Assembly (NCBI GenBank): GCA_029204225.1 | Contig: MU831558.1 | Location: 1-64,000 of the forward strand | Origin: Diphasiastrum complanatum | Lineage: Eukaryota; Streptophyta; Lycopodiopsida; Lycopodiales; Lycopodiaceae | DNA: 64,000 nucleotides | Reading direction: 5' to 3' | Shown: piece after piece, positions 1 to 11,492 of the stretch | Layout: each line of letters begins with the position of its first letter | How positions within the stretch are numbered: the first letter of the stretch is position 1 | Position numbers and translations under genes: made by a program | Notes under the pieces: model-generated | The model's database searches: none | The model's input: the letters and a program-made list of their open reading frames with translations, nothing else | Told to the model about the DNA's origin: nothing

Positions 1-18
1 ATCTCATACTTACTTCTT

Positions 19-656
19 ATGTCATTTGATAAATCAATTTGCTTTAGTGAGATCATTGCATCTCAAAATTTGAGTAAAGCCATACTAGTTGAGTATGAAG
101 TCTCTCTTGAGAACATAGATGATGTTCTTAAAAGGTTGAAATTGATTTTAAATCAATTAGAAAGCAATGGTTATTTCATCAAATGTATGCTCTTGAATCA
201 TGTAAGAGCAAAAGTGATTTGTTCACTCATAGTTTGAAAATTTGTATTGAGGCAAATTGTAAACTCTTTATGAGAGTAAGTGAATCATCTTCTAAAGACA
301 CTTATCTCCATAATGAAGTATTTAGCCTCATTGGATCTGAGATTAGCATGGTAAACAAGCATGAAGATATGATGCAGACACTTTGTTATTATAGCATGCA
401 CAGTCTTGCCAATCTGGATAAGTCTAATTCTCTAGATCATGGTAACATGATGTTAGATATTTGTGATCCTAATAAGTCAATAAGAAATCTTTATTTTCTC
501 ATGGAGGAGCATGCACATGAGGAAGGAGCAAGCCTCAAAGTCAAGCATCTACATGAAATTTGGAAGGAATCAATTTGGAAGGTGCTAGGATGGTGCAAAG
601 ATCTCAAGTTCATCAAAGATGTCAACATCAAAGAAGCACTATCATGGATATGGTGA
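19..656 (+). pseudogene. unidentified ORF pair just upstream of an LTR-like segment
   Basis: Two overlapping plus-strand frames (19-237 and 183-656; the second is 157 codons) read like one protein interrupted by a frameshift near 180. The composition is ordinary (charged, with Leu/Ser), no low-complexity tract explains the openness, and I see no reverse transcriptase, integrase or zinc-knuckle motif. A purine-rich GAGGAG tract and an LTR-like start follow at 797, so this may be the 3' internal part of a retroelement carrying a non-pol ORF. The left part is cut by the window edge. I do not recognise the family. Confidence 0.35.
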
Positions 657-796
657 TTTCAGATCAACATCAAGCTCATTGGCTGATATTCACACCTTTT
701 GAACTAGCAAAGACCAATTCAGCCCATGAAGTCAAGTTCAAGATCATCATGTTTTCCATCAAGCTAGATTTACCAAGCTAGATTTTTGAGGAGTGT

Positions 797-1565
797 GAAA
801 AATGCAAAAATAAGCTTGGTAGAGGCCAAAAATCATGTATATAGGATGATTACACATGTGTGGAGCCTATTCCCATGTGTGAAAGTAGTGTACTTGTCAT
901 GTACCATAATCATATAGGTTGTACATATGATTTAATTCAAGTTCCAGTGGCTAAAAAGGCCAAAAACTAGTTTTCAAGATATATGACACATGGCATCAAT
1001 CTATTGATTGCATGAGCCAAATATTTTGGTTAGGTGTCACATCCCATGTGTAGAGGATAGTTCACATGTGTGTAATAAGCTGAAGTAGACGAATTTTGAC
1101 TTCTAGAAGATTTTCAAGTAGATCTCCATATAGAAGGAAAATGGACCAAAAGTGCCCAAAATAGAAGGTTTTGTCCAAGTGTCAGTTTTGCACGATGAAT
1201 CATCATATGGCAAAGCACCTTCACACATGTGGGATCAAAGGGATGATCAGTACCATGAGCTCTCACTTATTGTATATATAGAGCCACATTTGGCCATAAT
1301 CAGTGTGAGACACCAATCTTGGTTTTGGAAGCAATTTTGAGTGATTCTCTCCATTTGTCTACATTTGTTTTGATTGTTTTGAGGTTCTATCAATGTGTAC
1401 TTGATTTTCAGGTTGGATTCGGTACTCAGACAGTGTTTCACACGTTTGAAACCAGCAAGTACATTTACCTTCAATAAATGATTGTTCTTGTTTGGATTTT
1501 ATGTCTAGAATTGATCTAGATTGATCTTAATCTTATGTAGATTGATAGATCAAGTAAATCTAACA
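797..1565 (+). repeat. LTR-like segment of a copia-type element
   Basis: The segment starts TGTGAAAAATG directly after a GAGGAG purine tract and ends near TCTAACA, the TG...CA form of an LTR. A TATATATAGAG box lies at about 1270. The stretch near 1421-1450 (TACTCAGACAGTG, then TTTCACACG) resembles the minus-strand sequence around 50,410-50,460 in the copia LTR at 50,267-50,948, suggesting related LTR families. No tRNA-Met primer site follows, so the right boundary is uncertain. Confidence 0.4.
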
Positions 1566-1576
1566 TCCAATCCCTC

Positions 1577-2029
1577 TTGAGGATCAGATTAGGATCCACT
1601 CTTGGTCCCTTTTGTACTTTTTTGAACAATACTCAACCGCAATACTCTATTGAAATGGTTGTCTATTATACCTATGATTCTAATGCTCAAACAATGGATT
1701 TCAATGCCCAAGCTTACAATCCAAACCAAGCTGTCTTTGCTGCACATCAACTGCCCACAATACGAGGATGTTTTATCTATGCACGTAAACATCCTAGTAT
1801 TCGCTGCCGAGATAAACTCGGTTTTCCTCCAGCTTGTGAAAACTATGGTATTGAACATCACGTAAAGGACTACCCATCTCGATCTAAGCCTGCTGCTCCT
1901 ATCTGTTCAGTGCAAGTAGAAACCTTATCCATCGAAACTCAATTTTTTGCATTAAAGCTAGAAAGTGGAATGAGCTTAAATGATCATGTGAATCGTATGA
2001 AGTCTTGGGCCAAAATATCCTATTCTTGA
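1577..2029 (+). pseudogene. gag-like zinc-knuckle fragment
   Basis: A 150-codon frame with regularly spaced Cys/His residues (roughly residues 65-105: CFIYARKHPSIRC, then CENYGIEHHVKD) that look like two zinc knuckles in which Cys has changed to Tyr in places. The C-terminal part (LKLESGMSLNDHVNRMKSW) resembles the capsid region of copia Gag. It follows the LTR-like segment and has no intact pol after it. It is best read as a decayed retroelement gag; a host CCHC protein is less likely. Confidence 0.35.
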
Positions 2030-2297
2030 CCTTGGTGGCAGGAAACAGTTCTCGCCATGCTATTGGATAGTAATAAGATTTGTGCGCATGTAAGAGGGAG
2101 CTTTGATATACCGTGCCATCGAGGTCTTACTTTGTAGGAAGAGCTGATGGCGCCAGAGAGGTTGTGGATCCAGGAGTTTGACTGCTTCTTTATGTGTTTG
2201 ACTCTGGTCCAAATTTGGCATTATATGAAAACCTCGCTCTTTTTCGTTGGATATTTCTTGGCAAACTCCTGAGAGGCATGCAACTCCTTGTTCGATT

Positions 2298-4641
2298 CTA
2301 TGGGCGTGATTCTGTGCCGGATGGTTGGTGCTTCAAAGGCAATCTCGTGTTGAATTTGGGAATCGGGTTCAGGAGAGAGAGGAGGCGAGAGGTTAGCTTC
2401 AACAATTCTTTGTGACTCAGGAGAAAATTGTCGTGGAATAAATGGGGGGTTAGTGGTGTCAAGAGGGTTAGAAGCGGTGGAAGGAAAAAGATAGTGTTGG
2501 GAGCTGGTACCCCCAGAGCCTGACGGATTGGTTGGTGCTTGAGCTCATTGCCCCAGGGGTTGGCCTTGAAATGAGGAGCCTTGAGTTGCAGGAGGAGGCT
2601 GCTGGAATCCTGCGCCATCTCCACGATCTGCTCCATCAAAGTGGTGCCCCGAATCATGAAATTGGGCGTGCTCTACATGAACAGATGGTGTTGACTGGAC
2701 AACTACCTTTAAGCATTCTTCCAAGGTGTCTATGTGCAGGTTCAGGGCCTCGAAGGAAGCAAGGTATGATTGTGGCTTTCAACTTTTGGGCCAGCATTTG
2801 ATAGGCCACCACTGGAATGGCAGTTCCCTCAGGAATAGCTGGTGGTGCGAAGTTGTTGAAGTCCACCAATTCCCAGCTATTCCTTCATAACGGAACGTGT
2901 GGCTTGTGCATCTGCTACAGCCTCATCCCTTTCGGCTTTGTGTATGCTGCATGTGGGGTACCTTCAGTTGGAGCTAGTTCTAGAGGTGGAGTAGCATCTG
3001 CTGCTGTTGTTGATTATAATTGGTAAGGTTCTGAATCTGCAGTTGTTGTTGTTTTTTTTCCTCCTCCAGCCTTGTTTTTTCTTTCTGAAGGTCCGCCATA
3101 GTACCATCGTCGAATTGTCGCATAGTATATTGTCCTCCTAGGGTGCCGAATAGATTGTATTGGAGCTCATTCACCAACCATACCGCTTTTTGGGCTGCAA
3201 GGGGTAGCTTCTCCCAAGGACCAATGTCAGGGAGGGTGCGTGTGTAGTTAGGATACGACATTGGGTTAAAGGGTAGAAAATCAGGAGCAGGGTTAGATGG
3301 AGATGTATGAAAGGCTGGTGGAGGTGATTGAGGATTGATGGGTGAAAGAGGTGGGGAGATATTGCATGGCGGAGATGTGTGGATTGGGTTAGTGATGACG
3401 GCGGTTGATGGAAGTGCGGTTAGTAATTGTAATGCAAAATCATCTACGTTGACTGTAGAGTCAAGTCGGATGGAGATTTGTATAGGTGAGCGCTTTTGTG
3501 AAAGTATGGAAGTGAAGCCCGTGTTGAGAGTTAGTGATGGTGTGGAGGTGGCAGTAAATAGTGGGGGTGGTGGTGGAAGTGTGAGAGCAAGTGAGGGGGA
3601 TGGGGTTATGGAGGTTGCCTGTGTGGACGGAACCACGCCCATAGGATCAGAACCAGAACTGTCTGCCACCATTGAGCTGCCTGCTGCTGCCACTACTGTT
3701 TGCCTACGTTGTTGGGCCTGGTGGAGTAAGGCCGCTTGCTGCTCTAGGACCTCCTTTGGGACCTGAGAGGGTCTAAGGCTCCCTTTGGATTCAGCATACT
3801 CAGTCCCGATGTCGCTGGATAGAATGTCGTGAGGGACATCGGCTTCTGTGCTGATCGCCTTCTCTTTCTACTTCTTAGTAGGTGGGGCTGGTGAGATTGG
3901 TTCAGCTATTGGTTGGGGTGTGGCTAGCTTTTTTGTGCTTGGATAGAGATCATCCAGCTCCTTGATGGAAGCAGTCCCCCTAGATCCCAACTGTTTGGTA
4001 ACCAACATGTGTAGGAGATATCCACATTTGGTAGTTGGTTTTCTACCGCACAGTTTCTCTACTACCTTCTCAGCCCACTTGTAATTTTGAGTGGGATCGT
4101 CCATGGTGAGGGTCAAAGAGAAGAGGTCGCTCGGTGGTATGCGATCCATCTTGGCAGTATGCACTTCAACTATGGTGACGAGGATTTTCGAGGCGGCCCA
4201 TCGATGGGGATCTGTGATGAGGCGTATGGTGATCGCGTCATTGGTTTGGGCAATGGTGTTGCCTTCCTCTGTCAGAAACTTTGTAAAGTACTTGGCATCA
4301 TAGTTAGTGCCCTTGCCATGGATTGTCTCTCTGAGATTAGGGAAGCCAATGCTCTGGAGATTCTCAGGAGAGACGTTGATGATTGTATAACTGCCACTCT
4401 TAGATGTAAGCTTGAAAGTTTGGAATTCATCCGAATAGGTGGAGTAGGCTGCTCGGATCAGGCTCTCGCTCTGCTGGTCACAGAAAGAGTCAGATCAAAG
4501 CCAAGGGTTGTGAGGATATCCTTGGCCAGGGTGAGCTGCTCGGCGTTATTCTTGATATAAATCATAAAAATATCTCCTGAATAAGAGCGAGGAGGTTTAC
4601 GGCGATGCAAACTGAATGAGGAATCTTGGGAGGCCATAATA
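2298..4641 (-). pseudogene. third ORF of a Ty3 element (after pol), broken
   Basis: Minus-strand coding fragments begin with an ATG at about 4641 (MASQDSSFSLHRRK...), pass through 4164-3868 and 3693-2980 (237 codons), and fade out near 2298. The visible layout is a globular N-terminal part, a Pro/Ser/Thr-rich middle (about 3690-3260), then a Glu/Lys/Gln coiled-coil-like segment (about 3100-2985). Several frame changes and stops separate the pieces. It lies about 700 nt downstream of a Ty3 integrase end on the same strand, the position where some plant Ty3 elements carry an env-like or accessory ORF. No transmembrane segment is evident, so an envelope protein is not supported. Confidence 0.5.
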
Positions 4642-4749
4642 GAAGTGATTTTAAATTGTTCTGAGAATTTTGAAAATTTTGAAAAATTTTGGCATAATCT
4701 CGAGAGCAACAATCTAAAATGAATTCGTGGAGAGAAGGGTGGAGGTCCA

Positions 4750-5340
4750 TATATAGACTTTTTTTGGCAGGAATTCGCAACTTCACTCAGAAATCATCCT
4801 CAGTGTTCACGATTTGGTAATGATGTTCGCGAATTTTGAGGCAACGTTCTGAGGGTCGGTGAATTCTTGTAGGTGATTTTTTATGCCAAAAGAGAAAAAA
4901 ACGTCTGACAGTGCAAAACTTGTCTAATCAGAATTCGCAAAGATAGCAGAGAAATCGTGAAAATTATTTTGAGCTTCAGCGAATTGTCTGCAAATTCTAA
5001 TAGTGGATATCTGATGAGAAGAACTAACTTTTTCTATTTTTAGAAAATTTTGTCTCTGAGACAGAATTTGCGGATGCCAAAGATGAATTGTGCACTGTAA
5101 AAAAGGGGTCAGGCGAATTCTATTTGAGATGGTGTGAGATAATTCTTTTGAAACTAATGGCTTTTGTGGTTTTCTCAGAGAAGACTGTTGGTATACTTGA
5201 TCTGATAGTATCTTGACAGTTTGAACAAGAAAGCACAACAAAAATTATGTCGAAATGGCAGGCAGGCAATAAGAAAAATAAAGAAGAACAGTAGAAAAGA
5301 AAACAACTAATACAGGTAAAACAGGATTCATTGTACTTTC
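4750..5340. other. AT-rich spacer between Ty3 integrase and third ORF
   Basis: No convincing gene. The stretch repeats GAATTCGC/GCGAATT-type words and short A/T runs. Its position between pol and the next ORF matches the spacer at about 54.6-55.1 kb in the other Ty3 element of this window. Confidence 0.4.
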
Positions 5341-6045
5341 TCAGTCGGCTCCCATTGACCACAATGTCGAGGATATTGCCTTGAAGGGTTTGGAGTTGTA
5401 CATAACCAGAGGCAAAGATTTTTTTAATGACGTAAAAGGTCCTTGGCCAGAAAATTTTAGTTTGCCTTTGAAGGCTTTGGCCTGGTATAGCAGGACCTTA
5501 TCTCCAACCTGGAAGTCTCTAACTTTCAATGATCGATCATGCCATGCTCTTTGTCATCGTTTGTGGACTTGTTGAGCATGGATGCTGATTTGTCGTGTTT
5601 CACATAGTTGCTCCAGATGGAATAACCTATTTGCTAGATTATGTTGAGTATCAAGCTCAAGGTTATAGGCCACTCGAAGGGAGGGGATATGGAATTCCAC
5701 AAGCATAACGGCTTCTTGGCCATATGTTAGCTGGAAAGGGGTTAACCATGTAGCTCTCTTCGGGGTGGTGCAATAAGCCCAAAGAGCAGCATGGAGTTTG
5801 AGTTCCCAATCAGATCGGCTGGATTCGACGATTTTGGTGAGAATTCCACATAGGATCTTATTGGTGGATTCCGCCTGGCCATTGCATCGTGGATAGTATG
5901 AGAAACTTTTGCGATGTACCACAAATTTTTCTGAAAGGAGATCTCCTATGACGGAGTTAAGGAAATGTGTACTCCTATCACTAATAAGCTCTAGAGGACA
6001 TCCAAAACAAACTATAACTTGTTCATATAGATATTCATACCTCGG
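5341..6045 (-). pseudogene. Ty3/gypsy integrase, catalytic and C-terminal part
   Basis: Read from about 6045 leftward, the frame gives CPLELISDRSTHF (second catalytic Asp region), then YYPRCNGQAESTNK with the catalytic Glu in the usual NGQAE context, then WELKLHAALWAYCTT, then a C-terminal module with VRDFQVGDKVLLY (the GD-K-V-L motif of Ty3 integrases). One in-frame TGA near 5551 interrupts an otherwise single frame. The N-terminal zinc finger, RNase H and reverse transcriptase are absent; the fragment stops before the GA microsatellite. In an intact element this protein inserts the cDNA. Confidence 0.85.
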
Positions 6046-6247
6046 TTATTGAGCATACAATACTTTTAATGCCTGATAGATTGATTCTCCAAGATCTACG
6101 TCACATTCTAAGGCAAAGACACAAATCTACATGCATACATTCATCACCAAAGTACTTTCACACGTGTGGGAAGTCTTCATGAAAAAAAACTAAGTACAAA
6201 AAGTTGTTGATCTCGAGTAGAGAGAGAATGCAACTAATTGGCCTCGG

Positions 6248-6358
<111 letters not shown>

Positions 6359-6479
6359 CACACAAAATTAATCAATCTCAAATGTGTCTCAAAAACTCAG
6401 TTAAATCAATGAAGGAAATCAAAGTACATGTAGTATCTCGAGGTAGTCCAAGCTCAATTCCTATTGGACCCCTTTTCTA

Positions 6480-7250
6480 GTACCTCTCTAATCCTATTGG
6501 ATGAGCGATTCAACATCCCTTGATTTTAATTGGACCCATCTAACAAATCTTTCACTTATGATTGGACCCTTGACTCTTTGCCAATACATTGACTTTGATC
6601 ACTCATCAAATCTAGCTTTGACTTGTAAACAACCTAACTAGCTTGAGGTACATCATAATTGACTTTTGGCCTAATGATGATACAAGCCTATGTTACAAAT
6701 GGTAATAGTTTTAATTTTGGATGTTATTAAATTCTAATATATATACGTAAGAGAGTTTATTTCTTGTATTAAGGTTTTGTATAAGGTAAAGTTTGAGACT
6801 CGGAAACCTAAAAAGACCTTTGATTTTAGAAATTGTTTGTATGCAGATTTTGCGTTCGAGATAGGCAGAAAGATTGAATAACAAAAAAGACCAACTTTGC
6901 AATTCAAAATTTACATTGAAAACGTTTTAGTAAGTTGAACTTTATCTTTTATCCATCTCCTAGCAACTTCATTGTGTCATTAGCAAATAGTATCAAATAT
7001 GGTCAAAGCTCATATATTGCGTTTTTTTTTTTTTTTTACTTGAGCTATGAAATTGTAGTTATTACACCTTTTGTGACAAATTTAATTCATCAATAAGATT
7101 TTATCAATAAGAACTGATCTCTATCAAATTATAATTTTGCCCTTGTGTTTTATTTTGCAAGACATATAGACAATGTCTTTCATATTGCATGAAGAAATGA
7201 TCCAATTTTTAGAGACGCGTCTTGAAGATTACTTTATTGATGGTTTGTGA
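6480..7250. other. non-coding stretch, nothing recognised
   Basis: AT-rich sequence with a T homopolymer at about 7021-7039. No gene, RNA or element end is supported. Confidence 0.5.
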
Positions 7251-7258
7251 TCGTTGAA

Positions 7259-7394
7259 ATTGCAAATATTGAGAAACTAAGAAATTGAGATTCTGAAAGA
7301 CTCAGATACTCATAAATGAGATTATGGAAAACTGAGATTCTGAGAAACTGAGATTTTGAGAAACTGAGATTCTGAGAAACTGAGATTCTGAGAT
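7259..7394. repeat. minisatellite, unit about 16 bp (GAGATTCTGAGAAACT)
   Basis: The word GAGATTCTGAGAAACT and one-base variants recur in tandem, most regular from about 7325 to 7394 and degenerate to the left. Open frames here are repeat artefacts. Confidence 0.85.
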
Positions 7395-7575
7395 TTTTAT
7401 CATGAATATTGTGAATAGTGATCGTGAATATTGTGAATACTGATCGTGAACATTGTGAATACAAATCGTGAATACTGATATGAAATTGTGAATATTGAAT
7501 ACGTATATTATGAGATATGTGAATATTGTGAATACGTGTTGTGAATATTGATCGTGAATATTGATTTTGAATATT
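7395..7575. repeat. second minisatellite, ATCGTGAATATTGTGAATA-type unit
   Basis: Variants of GATCGTGAATATTGTGAATACT recur with a period of roughly 20-24 bases, immediately after the preceding minisatellite. The two arrays have different units but abut. Confidence 0.75.
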
Positions 7576-7686
7576 CTTAAATATGAAAATACTCTACCAA
7601 ACGTAATCGTGATTAATATGATCTGCAATTCAAGAAATAGACAGTAAATTCTTGCTTAGTCCTAGAACATAAAGAACATCAAAGAT

Positions 7687-7800
7687 TAATCCAGTTAACA
7701 GTGAAGTGGATGATGAACTACCAGATGCTACGTTGTTTTATGTTGAAGCAGTACCTGAGTGGGCAGCAGATATTGTTGAATATCTGTTGAGAGCATTACA
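7687..7800 (+). pseudogene. short Ty3 polyprotein scrap (RNase H-integrase linker)
   Basis: The frame includes DDELPDATLFYVEAVPEWAA, nearly the same as the linker at about 17,960-18,030 (DDELPDIVLFYIDTIPEWAA) that precedes a Ty3 integrase. The similarity stops abruptly at about 7795, where LTR-like sequence begins. Confidence 0.7.
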
Positions 7801-8031
7801 GTGTAAATAAATAAATTATCCACAAATAGTTGAGAGGGTCATGGCATCCTGCGTGCATAAGCCCATGGCCCAATAAACACTCGTAAATAAATAATTATGG
7901 ACATAAACTTGACTTTGGGGCATGTAATTAAAAATAAGATTGGAAGGCCAAAGCTAACTCTTTTTCACAAGCGGAGGGCTGCTCACCATCAAATCTACAC
8001 GCCCAACAATGGCACCGTTGCTGGGGATAGG
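7801..8031 (+). repeat. Ty3 LTR end and primer-site/leader motif
   Basis: The motif TGGCACCGTTGCTGGGGATA at 8010-8029 is the leader/primer-site sequence found just after the 5' LTR of many plant Ty3 elements (usual form TGGCGCCGTTGCCGGGGA). The preceding about 200 bases are therefore probably LTR, although its left end cannot be fixed. No gag follows, so this is a remnant. Confidence 0.55.
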
Positions 8032-8087
8032 TTTCATTAACTAGTTTAGTTGCATTCTTAGTTGTTTTTGCTTTTTTAGAGTGTTTT

Positions 8088-8145
8088 TAGGTGCTTTTTG
8101 GGGTAGATTTAGCTTTTTTAGGTGTTTTTTGGGGTAGATTTAGCT
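8088..8145. repeat. short direct repeat with GGGGTAGATTTAGCTT
   Basis: TTTTTTGGGGTAGATTTAGCTT occurs twice in tandem with a period of about 37 bases, joined by T-rich sequence. Confidence 0.7.
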
Positions 8146-9050
8146 TGTTTTGTGTGATTTCTTGTGTTTGGACTATTCTCAGCTAGCGGAGGAGTTGTGA
8201 GAGGGTAGTGCAGACCCAAAACAGCCTCTATAGGCTTGGCATCCATTCACAAAACCGAAAAAACCATAAAATTAGCTCAAATATGTAGTAGTGGTTTGCC
8301 CCACTGTATGTGACAGCATTCCAATATTTGGTTTGTCATCAGAATCTAAAAAATGAAAATTTTCATATGGCATAATGTACCTTTACACCATTCAATCAAA
8401 ATTGATAGTATTGAGATAGATCGAATTGCAACATGTCTAGTTCTAATCGAATGTAATTGAGACACCAATCTTCCTCAAACTCAACCATAGCAAGAATGTT
8501 GTCATTTTTTTTCACTGCTATTTGAAGTTGCTCTTGATGGTTTATTTCAAACTCTTGATCAAGTGGCTTCCACTCATTTTTGCATTTTATCCATCTTCTA
8601 TAATACAGCAGCAAAGTGAGCATTTTTTTTTCGATGTGATATCTAAATGTTATTGATGAGTTACATACTCTGCACTCAACTTGCCGATTTTGTTTCGTAT
8701 CTCAACCATCATCCAACAATTCGACGATTATTTCATCACTCAAGTCCTTACAAATAAACATGTTTTCGCCAAACATTGCATTTGCAAAAAAGATCAACAA
8801 AGATAGTAAAAGGTAGATTCCAACTTAATCTATTATTCTTTAAGCCAATGCTACATTTTAATATACTCTGAATATCCATATAAAGTCTAGATCAAAAACT
8901 TTCTGAAATTGTTGCATCATGATAAATCCATTCCTCACTCAAAAAATCTAGTAGAGAATATGGCTCTAATCTACCCACTAAACCATTTTTATCAGGAATA
9001 TAGGTGTGATCATAAAAAAAAACTCTTGACTCTAAAAGGGATTTTAGAGA
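8146..9050. other. no gene recognised
   Basis: AT-rich sequence between the Ty3 leader motif and the chromodomain fragment. A 75-codon minus-strand frame (8396-8623) has no recognisable motif and no supporting context. Confidence 0.4.
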
Positions 9051-9054
9051 ATGA

Positions 9055-9159
9055 CCTTTATTCGAGTTCTTAATTCGATGGAAAGGTCAAACTGAGGATG
9101 ATGATTCATGGGAGAGAGTTAATAACATAAAGAAGAATTTCCCTAAGTTTCGCTTCTGA
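9055..9159 (+). pseudogene. chromodomain end of a Ty3 chromovirus integrase
   Basis: The frame reads EFLIRWKGQTEDDDSWE, then VNNIKKNFPKF and a stop. The pattern (Phe-Leu-Ile-x-Trp-Lys-Gly ... Ser-Trp-Glu) is the core of the chromodomain found at the C-terminus of chromovirus integrases, where it directs integration to particular chromatin. A stop lies immediately upstream in the same frame. A purine tract and LTR start follow within 30 bases, as expected at the 3' end of such an element. Confidence 0.7.
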
Positions 9160-9172
9160 AGACAAGATCAGT

Positions 9173-9680
9173 TCAAGGGGGAGAGAATGTTACGTCCACA
9201 TCCTAAATATAGAATTCAATATAATCCTAGACTTGGATACACAGTACTCCAGTGCTCGAGATTATTGGTTTCGTCACATCATACTAGACAAGATCCATAA
9301 AGTAACTAATAACCTTGTGAGGCCCAGACACATTATTTGGAGTTAGTACATGGTTTAGGACAATCAATGCATGTGTAGAGTATCAATGGCAATGAAATTT
9401 CTTAATTGGAGAATTTAGGTCTTGCATGACTACATGCACAAGAAGGCTCAATGGGGCCTATTTGTACCTTGGAAACTCGCCCTACTACTCCATTCTTTTG
9501 GTGATTCATTACCACGTTCTCTCACTCTACTCTTGCTTCCTATTCCTTGGTTCGGGGGGTGAAGCTTCTGGAGATTGATTAGTTGCTTCTACTTGGTTTA
9601 ATGGTTTACTCCACAATGTGTTCTCTTGTGTTTTGTCTTGTAAGCAAGATCTCGAGGAGATCTCCCTTATAGATTTTATC
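9173..9680 (+). repeat. polypurine tract and 3' LTR of a chromovirus-like element
   Basis: A purine-rich tract (AAGGGGGAGAGAA) precedes TGTTACGTCC at 9188. The following about 490 bases are recognisably similar to 32,796-33,310 (shared GATACACxGTACTCCAGT, CTTGTGAGGCCC and a TTTTGTCTTGTAAGCA tail), so this is one LTR family with two copies here. The right end merges into copia 5' sequence before 9826. Confidence 0.65.
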
Positions 9681-9825
9681 ATTCAATGCATATTTTTCAT
9701 GATTTTACCTAGACTAGCATGCTAGAATGAAGATTTTTTACAATGTTGATGTTGTGTGATGTGCACCCAATTTAGTCAAAGATCATAGATCCATTTATGT
9801 CATCATTGGATCTAATTTTCTCACA

Positions 9826-9837
9826 TGGTATCAGAGC
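9826..9837 (+). other. copia primer-binding site (tRNA-Met)
   Basis: TGGTATCAGAGC is complementary to the 3' end of initiator tRNA-Met and follows an ACA LTR end. It primes minus-strand cDNA synthesis in plant copia elements. Confidence 0.85.
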
Positions 9838-10419
9838 AGGTTACAAGTTGAAATTGGAGGTATTTCCAAATCTACTGCTAAATTTGAGAGCGCCACTAGT
9901 TCTAGTGAGAGATAGAGTATTGTCTTGATTAAATCTAGTAATTTCATGTGTAGAAAGTGGATCTTTGTGATCATTAGCATGTTTTAGATCAAATTGGTCA
10001 AAAATAGCCTATTTTTAGTTTCTTGTGCTCGGATCATTAATACACAAATTCCATTTTTTGGTGAATAGATCATTCTTCTAGAATCTAGATCAAGAAGTCT
10101 AGTTTTGCATTAATATTTTGAATCTTATCAATAGTATGAATGTGTATGAATTCTCAAAGTTTGAATATGATCTCTTGTGGAAAAGGTTCTTAACCTTTTC
10201 AAGAGTTTTTTCAAGGTCTTTTAGGTTTATGATTCATTCTATTGTGATGTGATCATTTGTTGATAAAGGTTTATCAATTCTATGTGTTGTTGCCTAGTTG
10301 TGAGATTAAGAGAGACATTTGTGTAGTTCCAAATCTTTGTGATTTCATCTTGATTTCATTTGTTGAAGATTCAAGTCAGTGATAAGTGCATTGGAACAGG
10401 TTGAAGAAGTTTGATCATA

Positions 10420-11330
10420 ATGGCAAACCAATGAGAGTTCTTGTTGGAGAACAATGATAGGCCTACCTCAAGCAACTACTCGATATGGAAGGTAAGCATG
10501 GAATCCTTGCTAACTATGAATGATATGTTGGATATTGTGTTAGGTATTGAAGAGGAACCTAATATTATCCAAGATCAAATCATTTATCGAAAGAAGGCCA
10601 AGAGGCCTTTACACATATGAATATCTCAAATGAGCTTCTCAAAAAGGTAGGAGCTTGTACTTCATCTTATGAGGCATGGAGGACTCTTCAAAGGATTTAT
10701 GAGTCAAAGTCCACATCTAGGGTGCTCACTTCTAAGAAGGCAAAGTCTTCAAAGCTATCAAAAGGAAGGTGAAAGTGATAACTTCTATGTGATGAGAGTA
10801 AATCTCTTAATGGTGATTTAGCATGTGTTGGTGATGCTATTGGTAACGTTGAGATTGTTCAAGTGCTTCATAATAGCTTAGGAGAGGGTTATGCTAATCT
10901 TGTTCAAAGTTTTGCTATTCAAAGAACGTTGTCATCTATTGAAGAATTGCAAGAGGTTGGTGGCCGAAGAGGATAGGGTTGCCAATATCAAATCAAGAAG
11001 TGAACCTACTTCTACCAATGTTGGAGATGAAGAGACACTCTTCACCAAAGGCAATGGCAAAGGAGGAGGCAAGTGGGACAAGTACCATGGATCAAGGGCA
11101 AGGTGAGGCAACATCCTCTTATGGTGGTTGGAAGAATAAGTCTAAATTGAAGTGCTTTTATTGTGGCAAAAAGGGTCATTTTGCTAAGAATGCTATAAAA
11201 AGAAAAGAGAGCAATTAGAAGATAGCAAGCAAAGCAACTTTACTAATGATGACAATGTTAGTAACAAAGTTGTTGATACTCTTATGATGTCTTCAAGTCT
11301 TATCTCAAGAGAAAGTGAATAAGAGTCATG
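10420..11330 (+). pseudogene. copia Gag with zinc knuckle, broken
   Basis: The ATG at 10,420 lies about 580 bases after the primer site. The frame shows the copia capsid start (SSNYSIWKVSMESLLTMNDM), but the fifth codon is TGA and further frame changes follow. A CCHC knuckle near 11,150-11,200 (CFYCGKKGHFAKNA) has lost its final Cys. A protease-like WWI remains at about 11,328, after which the sequence turns into acidic low-complexity coding and a TC/TA microsatellite. It belongs to the same Gag family as the intact element at 45.5-49.5 kb. Confidence 0.8.
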
Positions 11331-11430
11331 GTGGATTAGGATCGATGCAGAGGATGCAAGAGAGAAGGGTGGGGATGGGGATGAGGATGAGGAGGAGTTG
11401 GATGATGATGAGGATGAGGAGTTGATGATG

Positions 11431-11484
<54 letters not shown>
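11431..11484. repeat. compound (TC)n(TA)n microsatellite
   Basis: About ten TC units pass directly into about eighteen TA units. It truncates the copia fragment on its left. Confidence 0.95.

Positions 11485-11489
<5 letters not shown>

Positions 11490-11492
<3 letters not shown>

Noticed and set aside
3335-3766. 143-codon plus-strand Gly/Val/Ser-rich frame
   Set aside because: It is the antisense of the Pro-rich part of the minus-strand third ORF, which explains the composition.
7259-7575. CRISPR-like array
   Set aside because: The repeats abut without unique spacers of constant length, and the genome is eukaryotic; they are minisatellites.
7234-7628. Minus-strand ORFs of 76 and 108 codons
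   Set aside because: They are translations of two minisatellites.
7801-8031. Possible bacterial or organellar origin for parts of the window
   Set aside because: Spliced genes, plant LTR elements and tRNA-Met primer sites throughout; no rRNA, tRNA or operon-like gene order was seen.
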